Positions 50,207 to 58,436 of a stretch of 64,000 nucleotides of DNA are shown here, in pieces. This DNA comes from Propionibacteriales bacterium (GTDB lineage: Bacteria > Actinomycetota > Actinomycetes > Propionibacteriales > Nocardioidaceae). Under the pieces are notes generated by a model. The model was not told the origin of the DNA. It did not search any database and saw only the letters and a program-made list of their open reading frames with translations. Made by a program: the position numbers and the translations under genes. The first letter of the stretch is position 1. Each line of letters opens with the position of its first letter. The DNA lies in contig JAPLCC010000053.1 in NCBI GenBank assembly GCA_026392415.1, forward strand, positions 1 through 64,000, in the 5' to 3' direction.

Positions 50207-50530
50207 GTGCGCTCGATGATCGAGCCGCGCCCCGACGTACGCCTCGAGGACGCGCCCATGCAGCCGGTGGACTGTCCTTCGTGTGGGGCCCAGGTCACCG
50301 CTCGCAAGAGCAGCTGGGACCAGACGACCGTGCAGTGGACGTCCCCCGCCCTCGCTCAGTGCCTCGAGCGCCGCAGAGCCGTCGAGGAGTCCGACCGCCC
50401 CAACCGCCGAGCCTTTCCCGGCTGCCCCGCGCTGCGGGAGGCTGTCCGCGAGGCCGCCGTCCGCGGCATCCTCGACGTCCAGTCCGGCGAACCGCTGAAG
50501 ACCAACCCTGCCCAGGAGGCCCACCCGTGA
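50207..50530 (+). CDS. Small four-cysteine protein of unknown function
   Basis: 107 residues from GTG at 50207, or 104 from ATG at 50216. Cysteines are in VDCPSCGAQV (C-x2-C), AQCLERR and FPGCPAL, which could hold zinc or an iron-sulfur centre. KSSWDQTTVQW is conserved-looking. It lies directly after kshA and overlaps the next SDR (GTGA), so it is in the same operon and may be an accessory to steroid oxidation. I do not recognise a named family with confidence. Confidence 0.75.
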   Translation: MRSMIEPRPDVRLEDAPMQPVDCPSCGAQVTARKSSWDQTTVQWTSPALAQCLERRRAVEESDRPNRRAFPGCPALREAVREAAVRGILDVQSGEPLKTNPAQEAHP

Positions 50531-51318
50531 CCGACGTCCAGCAGTACGGCCCGTGGGCCGTCATCGCCGGAGGCTCCGAGGGTGTCGGCGCGGCGTTCGC
50601 GCACCAACTGGCCGCCGACGGCTTCCACCTGGTCCTCGTCGCCCGCAAACCGGGTCCGCTGGAAGCGACCGCTGAGGCGGTGCGCGCACGCGGGGTCGAA
50701 GTGCGCACCGTGGCCACTGACCTGACCGACCCCGCTTCGCTCGCTGCGATCACCGCTGCGACCGACGACGTCGAGGTGGGCCTGCTCGTCTTCAACGCCG
50801 GAGCCAACAGCTATGGTCGCGCGTTCACCGACGGGGAGCTCGATCGCTTCCAGGGGGTCATCGACCTCAACATCACGGCGATGCTCGGCCTCACGCACCA
50901 CTACGCACGCCTGATGAAGGACCGCCGACGAGGAGGGATCCTGCTGGTCGGTTCGCTCGCCGGCTACGTCGGCACGTCCACCGAGGGCATCTACGGCGGC
51001 GTCAAGGCCTTCGGCCGGATCTTCGCCGAAGGGCTGTGGGCCGAGCTCCGGGAGTACGACGTGGATGTCCTCGAGCTCGTGCTCGGCGTGACCCGCACCC
51101 CTGCCATGGAGCGTGCCGGCCTGAACTTCGAGGTCCCCGGCATGCACGTCTCGGAACCGGCCGACGTCGCCCGCGAGGGCCTGGCTGCCCTTCCCCGGGG
51201 GCCCGTGCACGTGGTCAGCGGCAACGAGAGGCTGGTCGCGATGCGCTCGACGGAGGACCGGGCCCGGCTCGTCGCGGGCACCGAGAAGGTCATGCGAAGC
51301 CTGGTTCCCGGCCGCTGA
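50527..51318 (+). CDS. SDR family oxidoreductase
   Basis: 263 residues from a GTG that overlaps the upstream stop. It has AGGSEGVGAAFA as cofactor loop, VARKPG, NAGANSYG, a serine in LVGSLAGYVG and YGGVKAF with the Y-x3-K. The atypical GGSEGVG and the absence of a classical C-terminal D-G-G place it near the DltE/YqjQ-type SDRs. It stops three bases before the convergent IclR gene. Confidence 0.9.
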   Translation: MTDVQQYGPWAVIAGGSEGVGAAFAHQLAADGFHLVLVARKPGPLEATAEAVRARGVEVRTVATDLTDPASLAAITAATDDVEVGLLVFNAGANSYGRAFTDGELDRFQGVIDLNITAMLGLTHHYARLMKDRRRGGILLVGSLAGYVGTSTEGIYGGVKAFGRIFAEGLWAELREYDVDVLELVLGVTRTPAMERAGLNFEVPGMHVSEPADVAREGLAALPRGPVHVVSGNERLVAMRSTEDRARLVAGTEKVMRSLVPGR

Positions 51319-51320
51319 CG

Positions 51321-52148
51321 TCAGTCGACGACCTGGAGGCGCCGTCCGCCCAGGTCTGCCTCGGGGAACAGGTCACCAGCGATCCGACGGGTCGCGTCGA
51401 CCAGGAGCGGGGCGACCCGCTCGAGCGCCGTCCCGGCGGCAGCCACGATCGAGATCGCCCCGACCGGACCGCGGGGGCCCCGGATCGCGGCCGCGACACA
51501 GGCGATGTCGGGGAAGCACTCGCCGCGTTCGAGGGCGAGGCCACCGCGGGCCCGGATGCGTCCGAGCTCGCTGTGCAGGACGTCGAGCTCGGAGATGGTC
51601 GCGGGCGTGCGGGCGGGCAGTTGGTCGCCCACGAGCTCGTCGACCTGCTCGGGCGCGAGCCAGGCGAGCAGGGCCTTGCCCAGTCCGGTGCAGTGCGCCG
51701 GAGCGGTCCCACCGACCCGGGACGGGACGATTGTCGCGAAGCGACCACCGAGCTTGTCGAGGTAGCGCACCCGGGAGCCCGAGAGCACGCCCAGGTGGAC
51801 GACCGCGCCGGTGCGGAGCAGGAGGTCGTGGAGGTACGGCGACGCCGCGGACCGCAGTTCCGCCTGGTCGGCGGCACCGCCGCCTCCGAGCACGAGCGAG
51901 CGACGGCCAAGGCCGTAGCCGGAGGAACCGTGCTCCAGCCAGTCCAGTCGTGTCAGCTGGTCGAGGATCCGGTGCGCGGTCGATCGCGGCAGCTGGGTCG
52001 CCCGGGCGATCTCCTCGAGCGTCAGCCACGTCGAACGTCGCTCGAAGAGATCGAGGATGAGCGTCATCCGCTCGACCATGGACGGCGGCAGCGAACGCTC
52101 TCCGCTCGTCGCCGCGACATCTTCGTGCTCCATCGTGAGCGCCGACAT
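51321..52148 (-). CDS. IclR family transcriptional regulator
   Basis: 275 residues. The N-terminal winged helix is clear (MVERMTLILDLFERRSTWLTLEEIARATQLPRSTAHRILDQLTRLDWLEHGSSGYGLG), followed by the IclR effector domain (AHCTGLGKALLAWLAPEQ, ERGECFPDIACVAAAIRGPRGPVGAISI). It is divergent from an LLM oxidoreductase, with two similar 14-base sites between. A TAGAAT -10 overlaps the nearer site, so it probably represses itself. Confidence 0.93.
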   Translation of the reverse strand: MSALTMEHEDVAATSGERSLPPSMVERMTLILDLFERRSTWLTLEEIARATQLPRSTAHRILDQLTRLDWLEHGSSGYGLGRRSLVLGGGGAADQAELRSAASPYLHDLLLRTGAVVHLGVLSGSRVRYLDKLGGRFATIVPSRVGGTAPAHCTGLGKALLAWLAPEQVDELVGDQLPARTPATISELDVLHSELGRIRARGGLALERGECFPDIACVAAAIRGPRGPVGAISIVAAAGTALERVAPLLVDATRRIAGDLFPEADLGGRRLQVVD

Positions 52149-52170
52149 GGCTTCCCCCTCGGATCAAAAC

Positions 52171-52242
52171 TGAAATGAATTCTAGTGATGACCGTAACAC
52201 CGGAGAACGACCCACGGAAGACCATTTCTGAAATTCATTCTA
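52171..52242. promoter_or_regulatory. Paired 14-base operators in the IclR/LLM divergent promoter
   Basis: TGAAATGAATTCTA (52171-52184) and TGAAATTCATTCTA (52229-52242) differ only in the two central bases, which are complementary, and lie 58 bases apart. The minus-strand TAGAAT (52179-52184) is a good -10 for the iclR gene and is inside the first copy. They are the most AT-rich part of the region. Confidence 0.65.
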
Positions 52243-52326
52243 CTTCCGGTGATCGAGACCGATCCGGCGCAGGAAGTGCGGTCCGCGGTTGGATGGACCT
52301 CCGATCCGCACCACCGAGGAGCACCC

Positions 52327-53181
52327 ATGCGCGTGGGCATCACCAGCCCGGTCGTCACTGCCCTGCCCGGCTTCCACTCGGCCTGGGAGCGCTCGGCAGG
52401 GATCGAGGAACTGACCCGCATCGCCGAGGCCGCCGACCGGCTCGGCTTCGACCATCTGACCTGCTCCGAGCACGTCGCGGTGCCCGTCGAGATCGCCGAA
52501 CAGCGCGGCGGGACGTACTGGGACCCGCTCGCCACACTGAGCTTTCTCGCCGCCCGCACGACGCGGATCCGGCTCGTCACCCAGGTGCTCGTTCTCGGCT
52601 ACCACCATCCTCTGGCGGTCGCGAAGCGTTTCGGCACCCTGGACCTGATCAGCGGCGGCCGGCTGGTCCTGGGCCTCGGGGTCGGCTCCATCGAGGAGGA
52701 GTTCGCGCTCCTCGGCGCCGAGTACGCCGGCCGCGGCGCCGTCGCCGACGACGCTCTCGCTGCACTCCGGGCGAGCATGTCGCAGCACCTGCCGTCGTAC
52801 GACGGCACGCACTTCAGATTCTCCGGCCTGGTCGTCGAGCCGCACGCCACCCAGACGCGGGTGCCCTTCTGGATCGGCGGGCACACGCCGCGCAGCCTGC
52901 GCCGCGCCCGTGATCACGGCGACGGCTGGGTGCCCTTCGGCCTGCCCCACGACCGACTCGCCACGATGCTCGCCGGCACCGACCTTCCCGAGGGCTTCGA
53001 GATCGTGCTCGGCGCCGGTCGGCCCGTCGACCCGATCGGCGAACCGGACCGCACGCGACGTGCGCTCGAGCGCACCCGGGCTGCCGGCGCCACCGTCGTG
53101 AACGTGCACGTGACCAGCACGTCAGCAGACCACTACGTCGGGCAGCTCGAGGCGCTCGCCACACTGGAGGAGGACCGATGA
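52327..53181 (+). CDS. LLM class flavin-dependent (F420-type) oxidoreductase
   Basis: 284 residues from the ATG at 52327, set by GAGGAG seven bases ahead. A luciferase-like barrel: MRVGITSPVV start, TRIAEAADRLGFDHLTCSEHV, DPLATLSFLAARTTRIRLVTQVLVLGYHHPLAVAKRFGTLDLISGGRLVLGLGVGS, WIGGHTPRSLRRARDHGDGW. In actinobacteria many of these use F420. It is co-transcribed with an NTF2-like gene (ATGA overlap) and likely controlled by the IclR regulator. Confidence 0.92.
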   Translation: MRVGITSPVVTALPGFHSAWERSAGIEELTRIAEAADRLGFDHLTCSEHVAVPVEIAEQRGGTYWDPLATLSFLAARTTRIRLVTQVLVLGYHHPLAVAKRFGTLDLISGGRLVLGLGVGSIEEEFALLGAEYAGRGAVADDALAALRASMSQHLPSYDGTHFRFSGLVVEPHATQTRVPFWIGGHTPRSLRRARDHGDGWVPFGLPHDRLATMLAGTDLPEGFEIVLGAGRPVDPIGEPDRTRRALERTRAAGATVVNVHVTSTSADHYVGQLEALATLEEDR

Positions 53182-53672
53182 GCACGGAACCCATCGAGGG
53201 CGACGCCCGGCTCGAAGCGATCGAGGAGCGGTTGCAGCTGCTCGAGGACGAGCAGGCGATCGCCCGCCTCGTCGCCTCCTACGGACCGCTCGTCGACGCC
53301 GGCGAGGCCGACCGTGTCGCGGCCCTGTGGACCGAGGACGGCGTCTACGACGTCGAGGAGTTCCACATGAACAGCCGCGCCGACGTCGCGGCGATGGTCC
53401 GCTCGGACGCCCATCAGGGTCTGATCAACAACGGCTGCAGCCACTTCCTCGGCCCCGCCCACGTGAGCGTGGACGGAGACCGGGCCGTCGCAGTCTGCGA
53501 ATCGGTGCTGCTGGTCCGCCACAACGGCCGCGTCCTCCCTGCCCGGATCGGCGCCAACCACTTCGAGCTGGTCCGCACGGCCTCCGGCTGGCGCACGACC
53601 CGGCGTACGACGCGAGGGCTGGACGGCAGCCCCGAGACGCGGGAGCTGCTCGCCCGGCTGGGCAGCACATGA
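53178..53672 (+). CDS. NTF2/SnoaL-like protein
   Basis: 164 residues. The helix EDEQAIARLVASYGPLVDAGEADRVAALWTEDGVYDV and the following beta-sheet are typical of the SnoaL/ketosteroid-isomerase fold. Members may isomerise, hydrate or simply bind ring compounds. It overlaps the LLM gene by four bases and ends convergent with a second NTF2-like gene. No catalytic assignment is possible from the sequence. Confidence 0.87.
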   Translation: MSTEPIEGDARLEAIEERLQLLEDEQAIARLVASYGPLVDAGEADRVAALWTEDGVYDVEEFHMNSRADVAAMVRSDAHQGLINNGCSHFLGPAHVSVDGDRAVAVCESVLLVRHNGRVLPARIGANHFELVRTASGWRTTRRTTRGLDGSPETRELLARLGST

Positions 53673-53703
53673 GCCAGAGCGCCCTGACTGACCACTCAGG
53701 CAC

Positions 53704-54171
53704 TCAGAAGCGCGACCGGACCGACGGCCCGTGCACCTTCACCGCGGCTGGATCGTCGAGGTTCCAGGTCATCTCGAAGGTGCGGCGATAGCCGGTGTGC
53801 TGGATCCGCCAACCCGCTGCCGTGCGCACGTATCGGTCGGAGTAGAAGGCGCCGCCCTCCAGCGCGAACCGAAAGGCGTCCACGACCACTTTGTCGTGCA
53901 GGTACCACGTGCCGACGGCCCGGTCGGCATCCGCCGGATCGAGATCGATCTCGGGATGGTGGGCCTGGTGCATCGTCAGGACGCCCTCCCCCATGTTCGA
54001 GCGCATGTAGTCGACCAGCGCGCCCGGGTCATCGAAGACCAGGCCGTTGTAGTCGGCGGTGGCGTCGCGAGCGAAGCACGTGGCGAAGTCGTCCCACTGC
54101 TTGGTGTCCAGGGACCGGAGGTAGCGGTACTTCAGCCGGGCTATCGCAGCGAGGTCCTCAGCAGTGCTCAT
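53704..54171 (-). CDS. NTF2/SnoaL-like protein
   Basis: 155 residues from the ATG at 54171 (MSTAEDLAAIARLKYRYLRSLDTKQWDDFATCFARDATADYNG). The fold is the same as that of the neighbouring 53178-53672 protein, but the sequences are clearly different, so they are not a recent duplication. It may act on another step of the same ring-degradation pathway. A longer frame upstream has no homology; TAGGGT lies seven bases before this start. Confidence 0.87.
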   Translation of the reverse strand: MSTAEDLAAIARLKYRYLRSLDTKQWDDFATCFARDATADYNGLVFDDPGALVDYMRSNMGEGVLTMHQAHHPEIDLDPADADRAVGTWYLHDKVVVDAFRFALEGGAFYSDRYVRTAAGWRIQHTGYRRTFEMTWNLDDPAAVKVHGPSVRSRF

Positions 54172-54178
54172 GATCGCG

Positions 54179-54184
54179 ACCCTA
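54179..54184 (-). promoter_or_regulatory. Leaderless -10 element of the second NTF2-like gene
   Basis: TAGGGT on the minus strand, then CGCGATC (seven bases) and the ATG at 54171. Confidence 0.55.
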
Positions 54185-54235
54185 GGCAGCATCGGACATC
54201 GTGCGCTCTCTCCGGTGCCGATGAGCGGGACCGGA

Positions 54236-54241
54236 TAGCGT
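54236..54241 (+). promoter_or_regulatory. Leaderless -10 element of the LOG-family gene
   Basis: TAGCGT followed by CGCGCC (six bases) and the GTG at 54248. Confidence 0.5.
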
Positions 54242-54247
54242 CGCGCC

Positions 54248-55006
54248 GTGAGGAACACGCGAGCCCGGTCCGTCGTCGTCACCTCCCGGACCGAGCCCGA
54301 CCGCCAGGTCGCTGCTGGCGCTGCCGCCTCGGCGTGCGCCCACGTGGCCCGTCTCGACATCGAGCGGACCACGCTCTACTCCCCCGACGAGCTCTTCGAC
54401 CAGCCTGCCTACGCCGACTCGTTCGACGCGCAGGCCGACCGCTGGGCCCGCTCGACATCAGGGCCGGCCGAGGCGCTCGCCGAGGTGCTGCACGACCAGG
54501 CGATCGACACCGCCCTCGCGGAGTGGATCCGCGGCCGGTCGCTGGTCGGCGTGATGGGCGGTCATGCGGCCCAGCGCGGCAGCCAGGAGTACGACGACGC
54601 CGCTCGTCTCGGCGCGCTGCTGGGGCGCACCCACGTGATCGCCACGGGCGGGGGCCCCGGCGCGATGGAGGCCGCGAACCTGGGCGGCCGGTTCGCGCAG
54701 CAGCCCGCTGAGGCGCTCGCCGAGGCCCTGGACCGGGTAGCCGTCGTAGCGTCGTACCGGCCGTCGATCGACGCGTGGGTCGACTCCGCCCGTGCTGCTG
54801 CGGCGCTGGCGCCCGCCCCCAGCCCGTCTCTGGGTGTGCCGACGTGGCACTACGGCCACGAGCCCCCGAACCTGTTCGCGACGGCGATCGCGAAGTACTT
54901 CCGCAACGCACTGCGCGAGGCGATCCTGCTGCAGATCTGCGACGCGGGGATCGTCTTCCTGCCCGGGGCCGGCGGCACGGTGCAGGAGATCTTCCAGGAC
55001 GCGTGA
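54248..55006 (+). pseudogene. LOG-family Rossmann protein, 3' end cut off by an inserted element
   Basis: 252 residues from a GTG. The nucleotide-binding core is present: VGVMGGHAAQRGSQEYDDAARLG, ATGGGPGAMEAANLGGRF, and GIVFLPGAGGTVQEIFQDA, where the frame stops. In the family the PGGxGT-type motif is followed by roughly 100 more residues, which are missing here. The DNA changes character within a few bases and a serine integrase gene begins 29 bases on. I infer integration into this gene. The remaining 3' part was not found up to the window end. LOG relatives cleave cytokinin ribotides or other nucleotide monophosphates. Confidence 0.8.
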
Positions 55007-55035
55007 CTGACTTGGCGTAGTGACATACTTGCTCC

Positions 55036-56529
55036 ATGACCAACTGTGTCATCTATGTACGGCTCTCAATTTCCAGCGCCGAAGAGTCGGTTTCGATCAA
55101 ACGCCAGCTCGACTCCTGCCGCAAGTATGCGGAGGCCAAGGGCTGGAAGGTACTAGGCGAGTACGTCGATGACGGCGTGTCGGCAACAAACCGCCACCCA
55201 CGAGAAAGGGAAGCCTTCTCCCGACTCCTGGCAGCGAACGGCTACTCCGTCGTACTCGGGTGGTCGCTCGACCGGTTCACCCGCCGACTGAACGACTTCG
55301 TGGACCTCGACCGCGACCTGAACGAGAAGAACGCGGCAGTCGTCACCGTCCAGGGCGGTTTCGACATGTCAACGCACATCGGTCGCATGGTCGTGCAGAT
55401 GCTGGCCGTATTCGCTGAGTACGAAGCTGCGACGATCCGCGAGCGCGTCAAAGCTGCGAGGGCGCACATGATCGGCAAGGAAGGACGCCGAGCAGGCGGT
55501 CGCCCGCCCTACGGTTACCGGCACGTTCCGCGAGAAGGCGGCGGCGTCGTGCTGGCGCAAGATCCAGAAACGATCCCTTGGGTCAAGAGGGCAGTAGCCC
55601 TGGCGCAGGACGGAAAGAGTCCGCATGAGATCGCGGTCGCCCTGACCGCCGAAGGGGCACCAACGCGAGCGCACCCGCTGCGCAGACATGAAGGCGTCTG
55701 GCAGAAGCGTTCGATTCAGATGTTTCTGACGAACCCAGCCCTGGCTGGGATGGTGGCGCACGCTGGCGATGTGCTCCGAGGCGCTGACGGCATGCCGGTC
55801 ATACGTGAGGGCATATCGATCATGACGCCAACGGACTGGCGCAGAATGTGCGCCACCCTCACCGCACCAAGGGGCAAGAAGCGCCGGGAGTTAACCCCGG
55901 ACCTGCTTAACGGAATTCTCGTATGCGAATCCTGCAAGCACCCCCTGATTCGAGCCGTGAACAACACCGGCAACACCTATCGCTGTCGCTGGCGCGGAGG
56001 AGAAGAATGTCCGGCCAGAAACAAGAGCATCCGACGTGAGTTCGTTACTAATGAAGTAGTGCGACGACTACTGGGCGAGCGAGGCGAGGTTTTCCTCTGG
56101 ACCGAGTGGATCGACTCCGATGAAGAAGCGATTCAAGATGCCCTCGGGGATATCGAAGAGGCGCTTGACCGCATCGCCTTCGAGGTCCGTCAAACCGGCG
56201 CGGATCGTATTGCTCTGCGCCTGCGCGAGGATGCCCTCTTGGACCGGCGCGACTCATTACTCTCACACCTGGACGACCCAGGAGCCGGAACTGTGCTTCA
56301 AATCTCTGACAGGACCGTGGCAGCGGCGTGGGCCGATGCCGATGGTGACATCCCTACGCAGCGGTACATCCTCGGCGGACAGTTGAAGGCACTCACCGTG
56401 GACATGCTGTCCGGTGGAGCAGGAGTCCGATTCAAGCCGGAGCGGGTCTCCGTCGAGTGGCGCGACATCCCAACCGGCGACCACGCTCCCTCGAAGTCTC
56501 AACCACTTGAGCTCGCCCCCGAACGCTAG
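55036..56529 (+). CDS. Large serine recombinase (integrase)
   Basis: 497 residues, complete. The catalytic domain has IYVRLSISSAEESVSIKRQ (nucleophile serine about position 12), GWSLDRFTRR, and the long helix MVVQMLAVFAEYEAATIRERVKAA. The recombinase domain (GGRPPYGYRHVP ...), a zinc ribbon (CESCKHP ... YRCRWRGGEEC) and a coiled-coil tail follow. Such enzymes integrate and excise phages or elements at short attB sites. The gene is next to the disrupted LOG-family gene, so attB was probably there. CATACT six bases before the ATG suggests a leaderless transcript whose upstream promoter half is host DNA. Confidence 0.95.
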   Translation: MTNCVIYVRLSISSAEESVSIKRQLDSCRKYAEAKGWKVLGEYVDDGVSATNRHPREREAFSRLLAANGYSVVLGWSLDRFTRRLNDFVDLDRDLNEKNAAVVTVQGGFDMSTHIGRMVVQMLAVFAEYEAATIRERVKAARAHMIGKEGRRAGGRPPYGYRHVPREGGGVVLAQDPETIPWVKRAVALAQDGKSPHEIAVALTAEGAPTRAHPLRRHEGVWQKRSIQMFLTNPALAGMVAHAGDVLRGADGMPVIREGISIMTPTDWRRMCATLTAPRGKKRRELTPDLLNGILVCESCKHPLIRAVNNTGNTYRCRWRGGEECPARNKSIRREFVTNEVVRRLLGERGEVFLWTEWIDSDEEAIQDALGDIEEALDRIAFEVRQTGADRIALRLREDALLDRRDSLLSHLDDPGAGTVLQISDRTVAAAWADADGDIPTQRYILGGQLKALTVDMLSGGAGVRFKPERVSVEWRDIPTGDHAPSKSQPLELAPER

Positions 56530-56609
56530 GTCCGGCCTGGGCCAGGTACCCGTCGGGAACTGAGAAGTCACCGAGGGCGAGGGTAGTGAGAGCAGACATT
56601 GAGCCACCC

Positions 56610-57110
56610 TCAACTCGATGATTTCGGCGTGGAGGTATCACGAGGGCGACCCGTCCTCGCTGGTGGAATCAGCCCGCGATCTCGGGCGTCCCGGATCCAC
56701 TTGTCAGCCGTTTTCGGAGACACGAAGAACTCCCTGGCCATCAGTTCACGGTTCGTTCCTGCACGCCAAAGTTCTGCCACCATTTCGGGCGTGGGTCGTT
56801 CCCCTGGCAGCCATGCCTGTGGCGTCAGGACGGCGGGGCGTGGGAGCCCGGCTTCGGTGCGGTAGGCAGCTGCGGTGTTCGCCAGCCGTTGCAGAGGAAT
56901 CTTGTCGAGGACTGTCTGATCAATTACGCCGCCCTCCTCCAACGGCATGATCGCTAGTCCTCGAATCTGCGGTTTCCCCGGAGCACTGGCCAGGAGGACC
57001 TCGTATCGGATCCCTCGATCAACGTCCTCGATTGAGGTCACTTCATCGTCGTCGCCGGTGGCCCACAGGGGCTCAAGGCTAACCAGCCAGTTTCTCTCAA
57101 TCTTCGCCAT
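56610..57110 (-). CDS. Putative HTH regulator of the element
   Basis: 166 residues. The first half (MAKIERNWLVSLEPLWATGDDDEV) is of unknown fold; the second half PTPEMVAELWRAGTNRELMAREFFVSPKTADKWIRDARDRGLI reads as a helix-turn-helix. The pattern is common in actinobacterial integrated elements. It is divergent from the xis-like gene across 53 bases containing an inverted repeat, the place expected for a repressor. Function inferred from position only. Confidence 0.65.
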   Translation of the reverse strand: MAKIERNWLVSLEPLWATGDDDEVTSIEDVDRGIRYEVLLASAPGKPQIRGLAIMPLEEGGVIDQTVLDKIPLQRLANTAAAYRTEAGLPRPAVLTPQAWLPGERPTPEMVAELWRAGTNRELMAREFFVSPKTADKWIRDARDRGLIPPARTGRPRDTSTPKSSS

Positions 57111-57115
57111 GAGTA

Positions 57116-57138
57116 GAAACTAATACACTAGAAGTTTC
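57116..57138. promoter_or_regulatory. Inverted repeat between the HTH and Xis-like genes
   Basis: GAAACT (57116-57121) and AGTTTC (57133-57138) face each other across 11 AT-rich bases, immediately upstream of the HTH gene start. It could be an operator for lysogeny-type control. Confidence 0.45.
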
Positions 57139-57163
57139 GCTGTCAAGCTGAGATCATTGAGGC

Positions 57164-57430
57164 ATGAATACTTTTGGAGCGCACTCCGTGGCAGCACTGC
57201 CCATGTGCACAATCGACGACGTGCGGGACATGCCCGCGATCCCCCTGTGGCATAGGACCGAACCGAGTGTTGCTGCTCTGTTCCGGTGTTCTCGCGCCCA
57301 CATTTATCGGCATGCCGCCCTCGGCGAGATCCCGACGATTCGGATCGGAACCCGGATCTATGTCCCGGTACCGGCCCTGCTGGCGCTCTTCTACGCGGCC
57401 CCAGTGGATGACTCAGGTGACGCAGCGTGA
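57164..57430 (+). CDS. Xis-like HTH DNA-binding protein
   Basis: 88 residues. The section SVAALFRCSRAHIYRHAALGEIPTIRIGTRIYVPVPALLALF matches the MerR-type winged helix of excisionases (DNA-binding helix then a wing with R-I-G-x-R). It probably sets the direction of recombination by the serine integrase or acts as a replication regulator. It overlaps the prim-pol gene by four bases. A later start (57203) is possible. Confidence 0.8.
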   Translation: MNTFGAHSVAALPMCTIDDVRDMPAIPLWHRTEPSVAALFRCSRAHIYRHAALGEIPTIRIGTRIYVPVPALLALFYAAPVDDSGDAA

Positions 57431-58436
57431 CGGCCTCAATCACCTGGGCAGAGATAGTCGAGTCGATGGGGTGGGTCCCCGACGATCCGTTCAGACCGCT
57501 GGCGGTCGATGAAGCTCGTGAGGCAGCGGTCGCCCTGATCGAAGCGGGATTCGCAGTAGTACCGGCGTGGGGGGTCGTTGCACCCGGAGAGTGCGCGTGC
57601 CCCAAACGCGAGTGTGCTGCAAAACATACGGTGCACAAGGGATGGGGGGTCGAGGACCAGGTCTTCATGCAGGTTGATCACGCAGCACAGTGGTGGACCC
57701 CGGAGTTACAGAAGCGCAGAGCCGTGGACAACATCGCCGTGGTTTGTTACGGCTCGGGCGTGATCGTCGCTGACGCCGACGACATGGCGAAGTTTGGGTC
57801 ATGGACCAGCGACAACAACGGACTCCCTCTCACCTTGCGAGCCTCAACGGGACGAGGCATGCACTACTACTTCCGCCCGCCTCATGATGTCGTCGAGGAA
57901 ACCCCGAAGGCGCGAAACAAGCTGGGGATGTCCTCGGGCGGTGGCGCTGGAAAGCGATAGTCATTGCACCGCCATCGGTGCATCTGTCCACCGGAGGCCG
58001 TTATAGGTGGGTTGGCGAAGGGTTGCAGACCCCGGTCGCCGATCTACCCGGCTGGATGCACGATCACGCTTTCAATGAAGCGTCCGACTCGGTTCTTGAC
58101 ACTCCCTCGGATGACAGTTTCTTCGAACTCGCTGCCACCGGGTTCCTCACGCCCGGCGTCGCCCACCGGTTCGCCGAACAGGCATTCAATGAAGGTCTCG
58201 GTGCCGTCGAGTCAGCAGCTCAAGGGAATAGACGAACGCTGCTCAACGCGACTGCGTTCAAAGTCGGCAGATGGGGAGCCATGGCCGGTTGGACCGAGTC
58301 CGACTGGAGAACTGTCGCCGATGCATTTATTGCCGCAGCAATCGTGGCCGACCTGCCCGAAGACGAAGCACGAACAACCACCTCGGTCGCACTCAAAGAT
58401 GGTGCGGCCACATTCAGAAAGTTAACTCGAACGTGA
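57427..58436 (+). pseudogene. Bifunctional primase-polymerase (prim-pol), one-base frameshift
   Basis: The N-terminal part (57427-57927 frame) has GWGVVAPG, the VIVADADD metal site and LTLRASTGRGMHYYF, typical of prim-pol domains. In that frame translation stops at 57958. Another frame continues without a break as GDVLGRWRWKAIVIAPPSVHLSTGGRYRWVG ... to 58436. The APPSVH block belongs to the same domain. One extra G in the run GGGG at 57924-57927 would join the two frames exactly. It is either a real frameshift, a homopolymer sequencing error, or slippage. The C-terminal part (about 58060-58436) is helical and not assigned. Confidence 0.8.
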
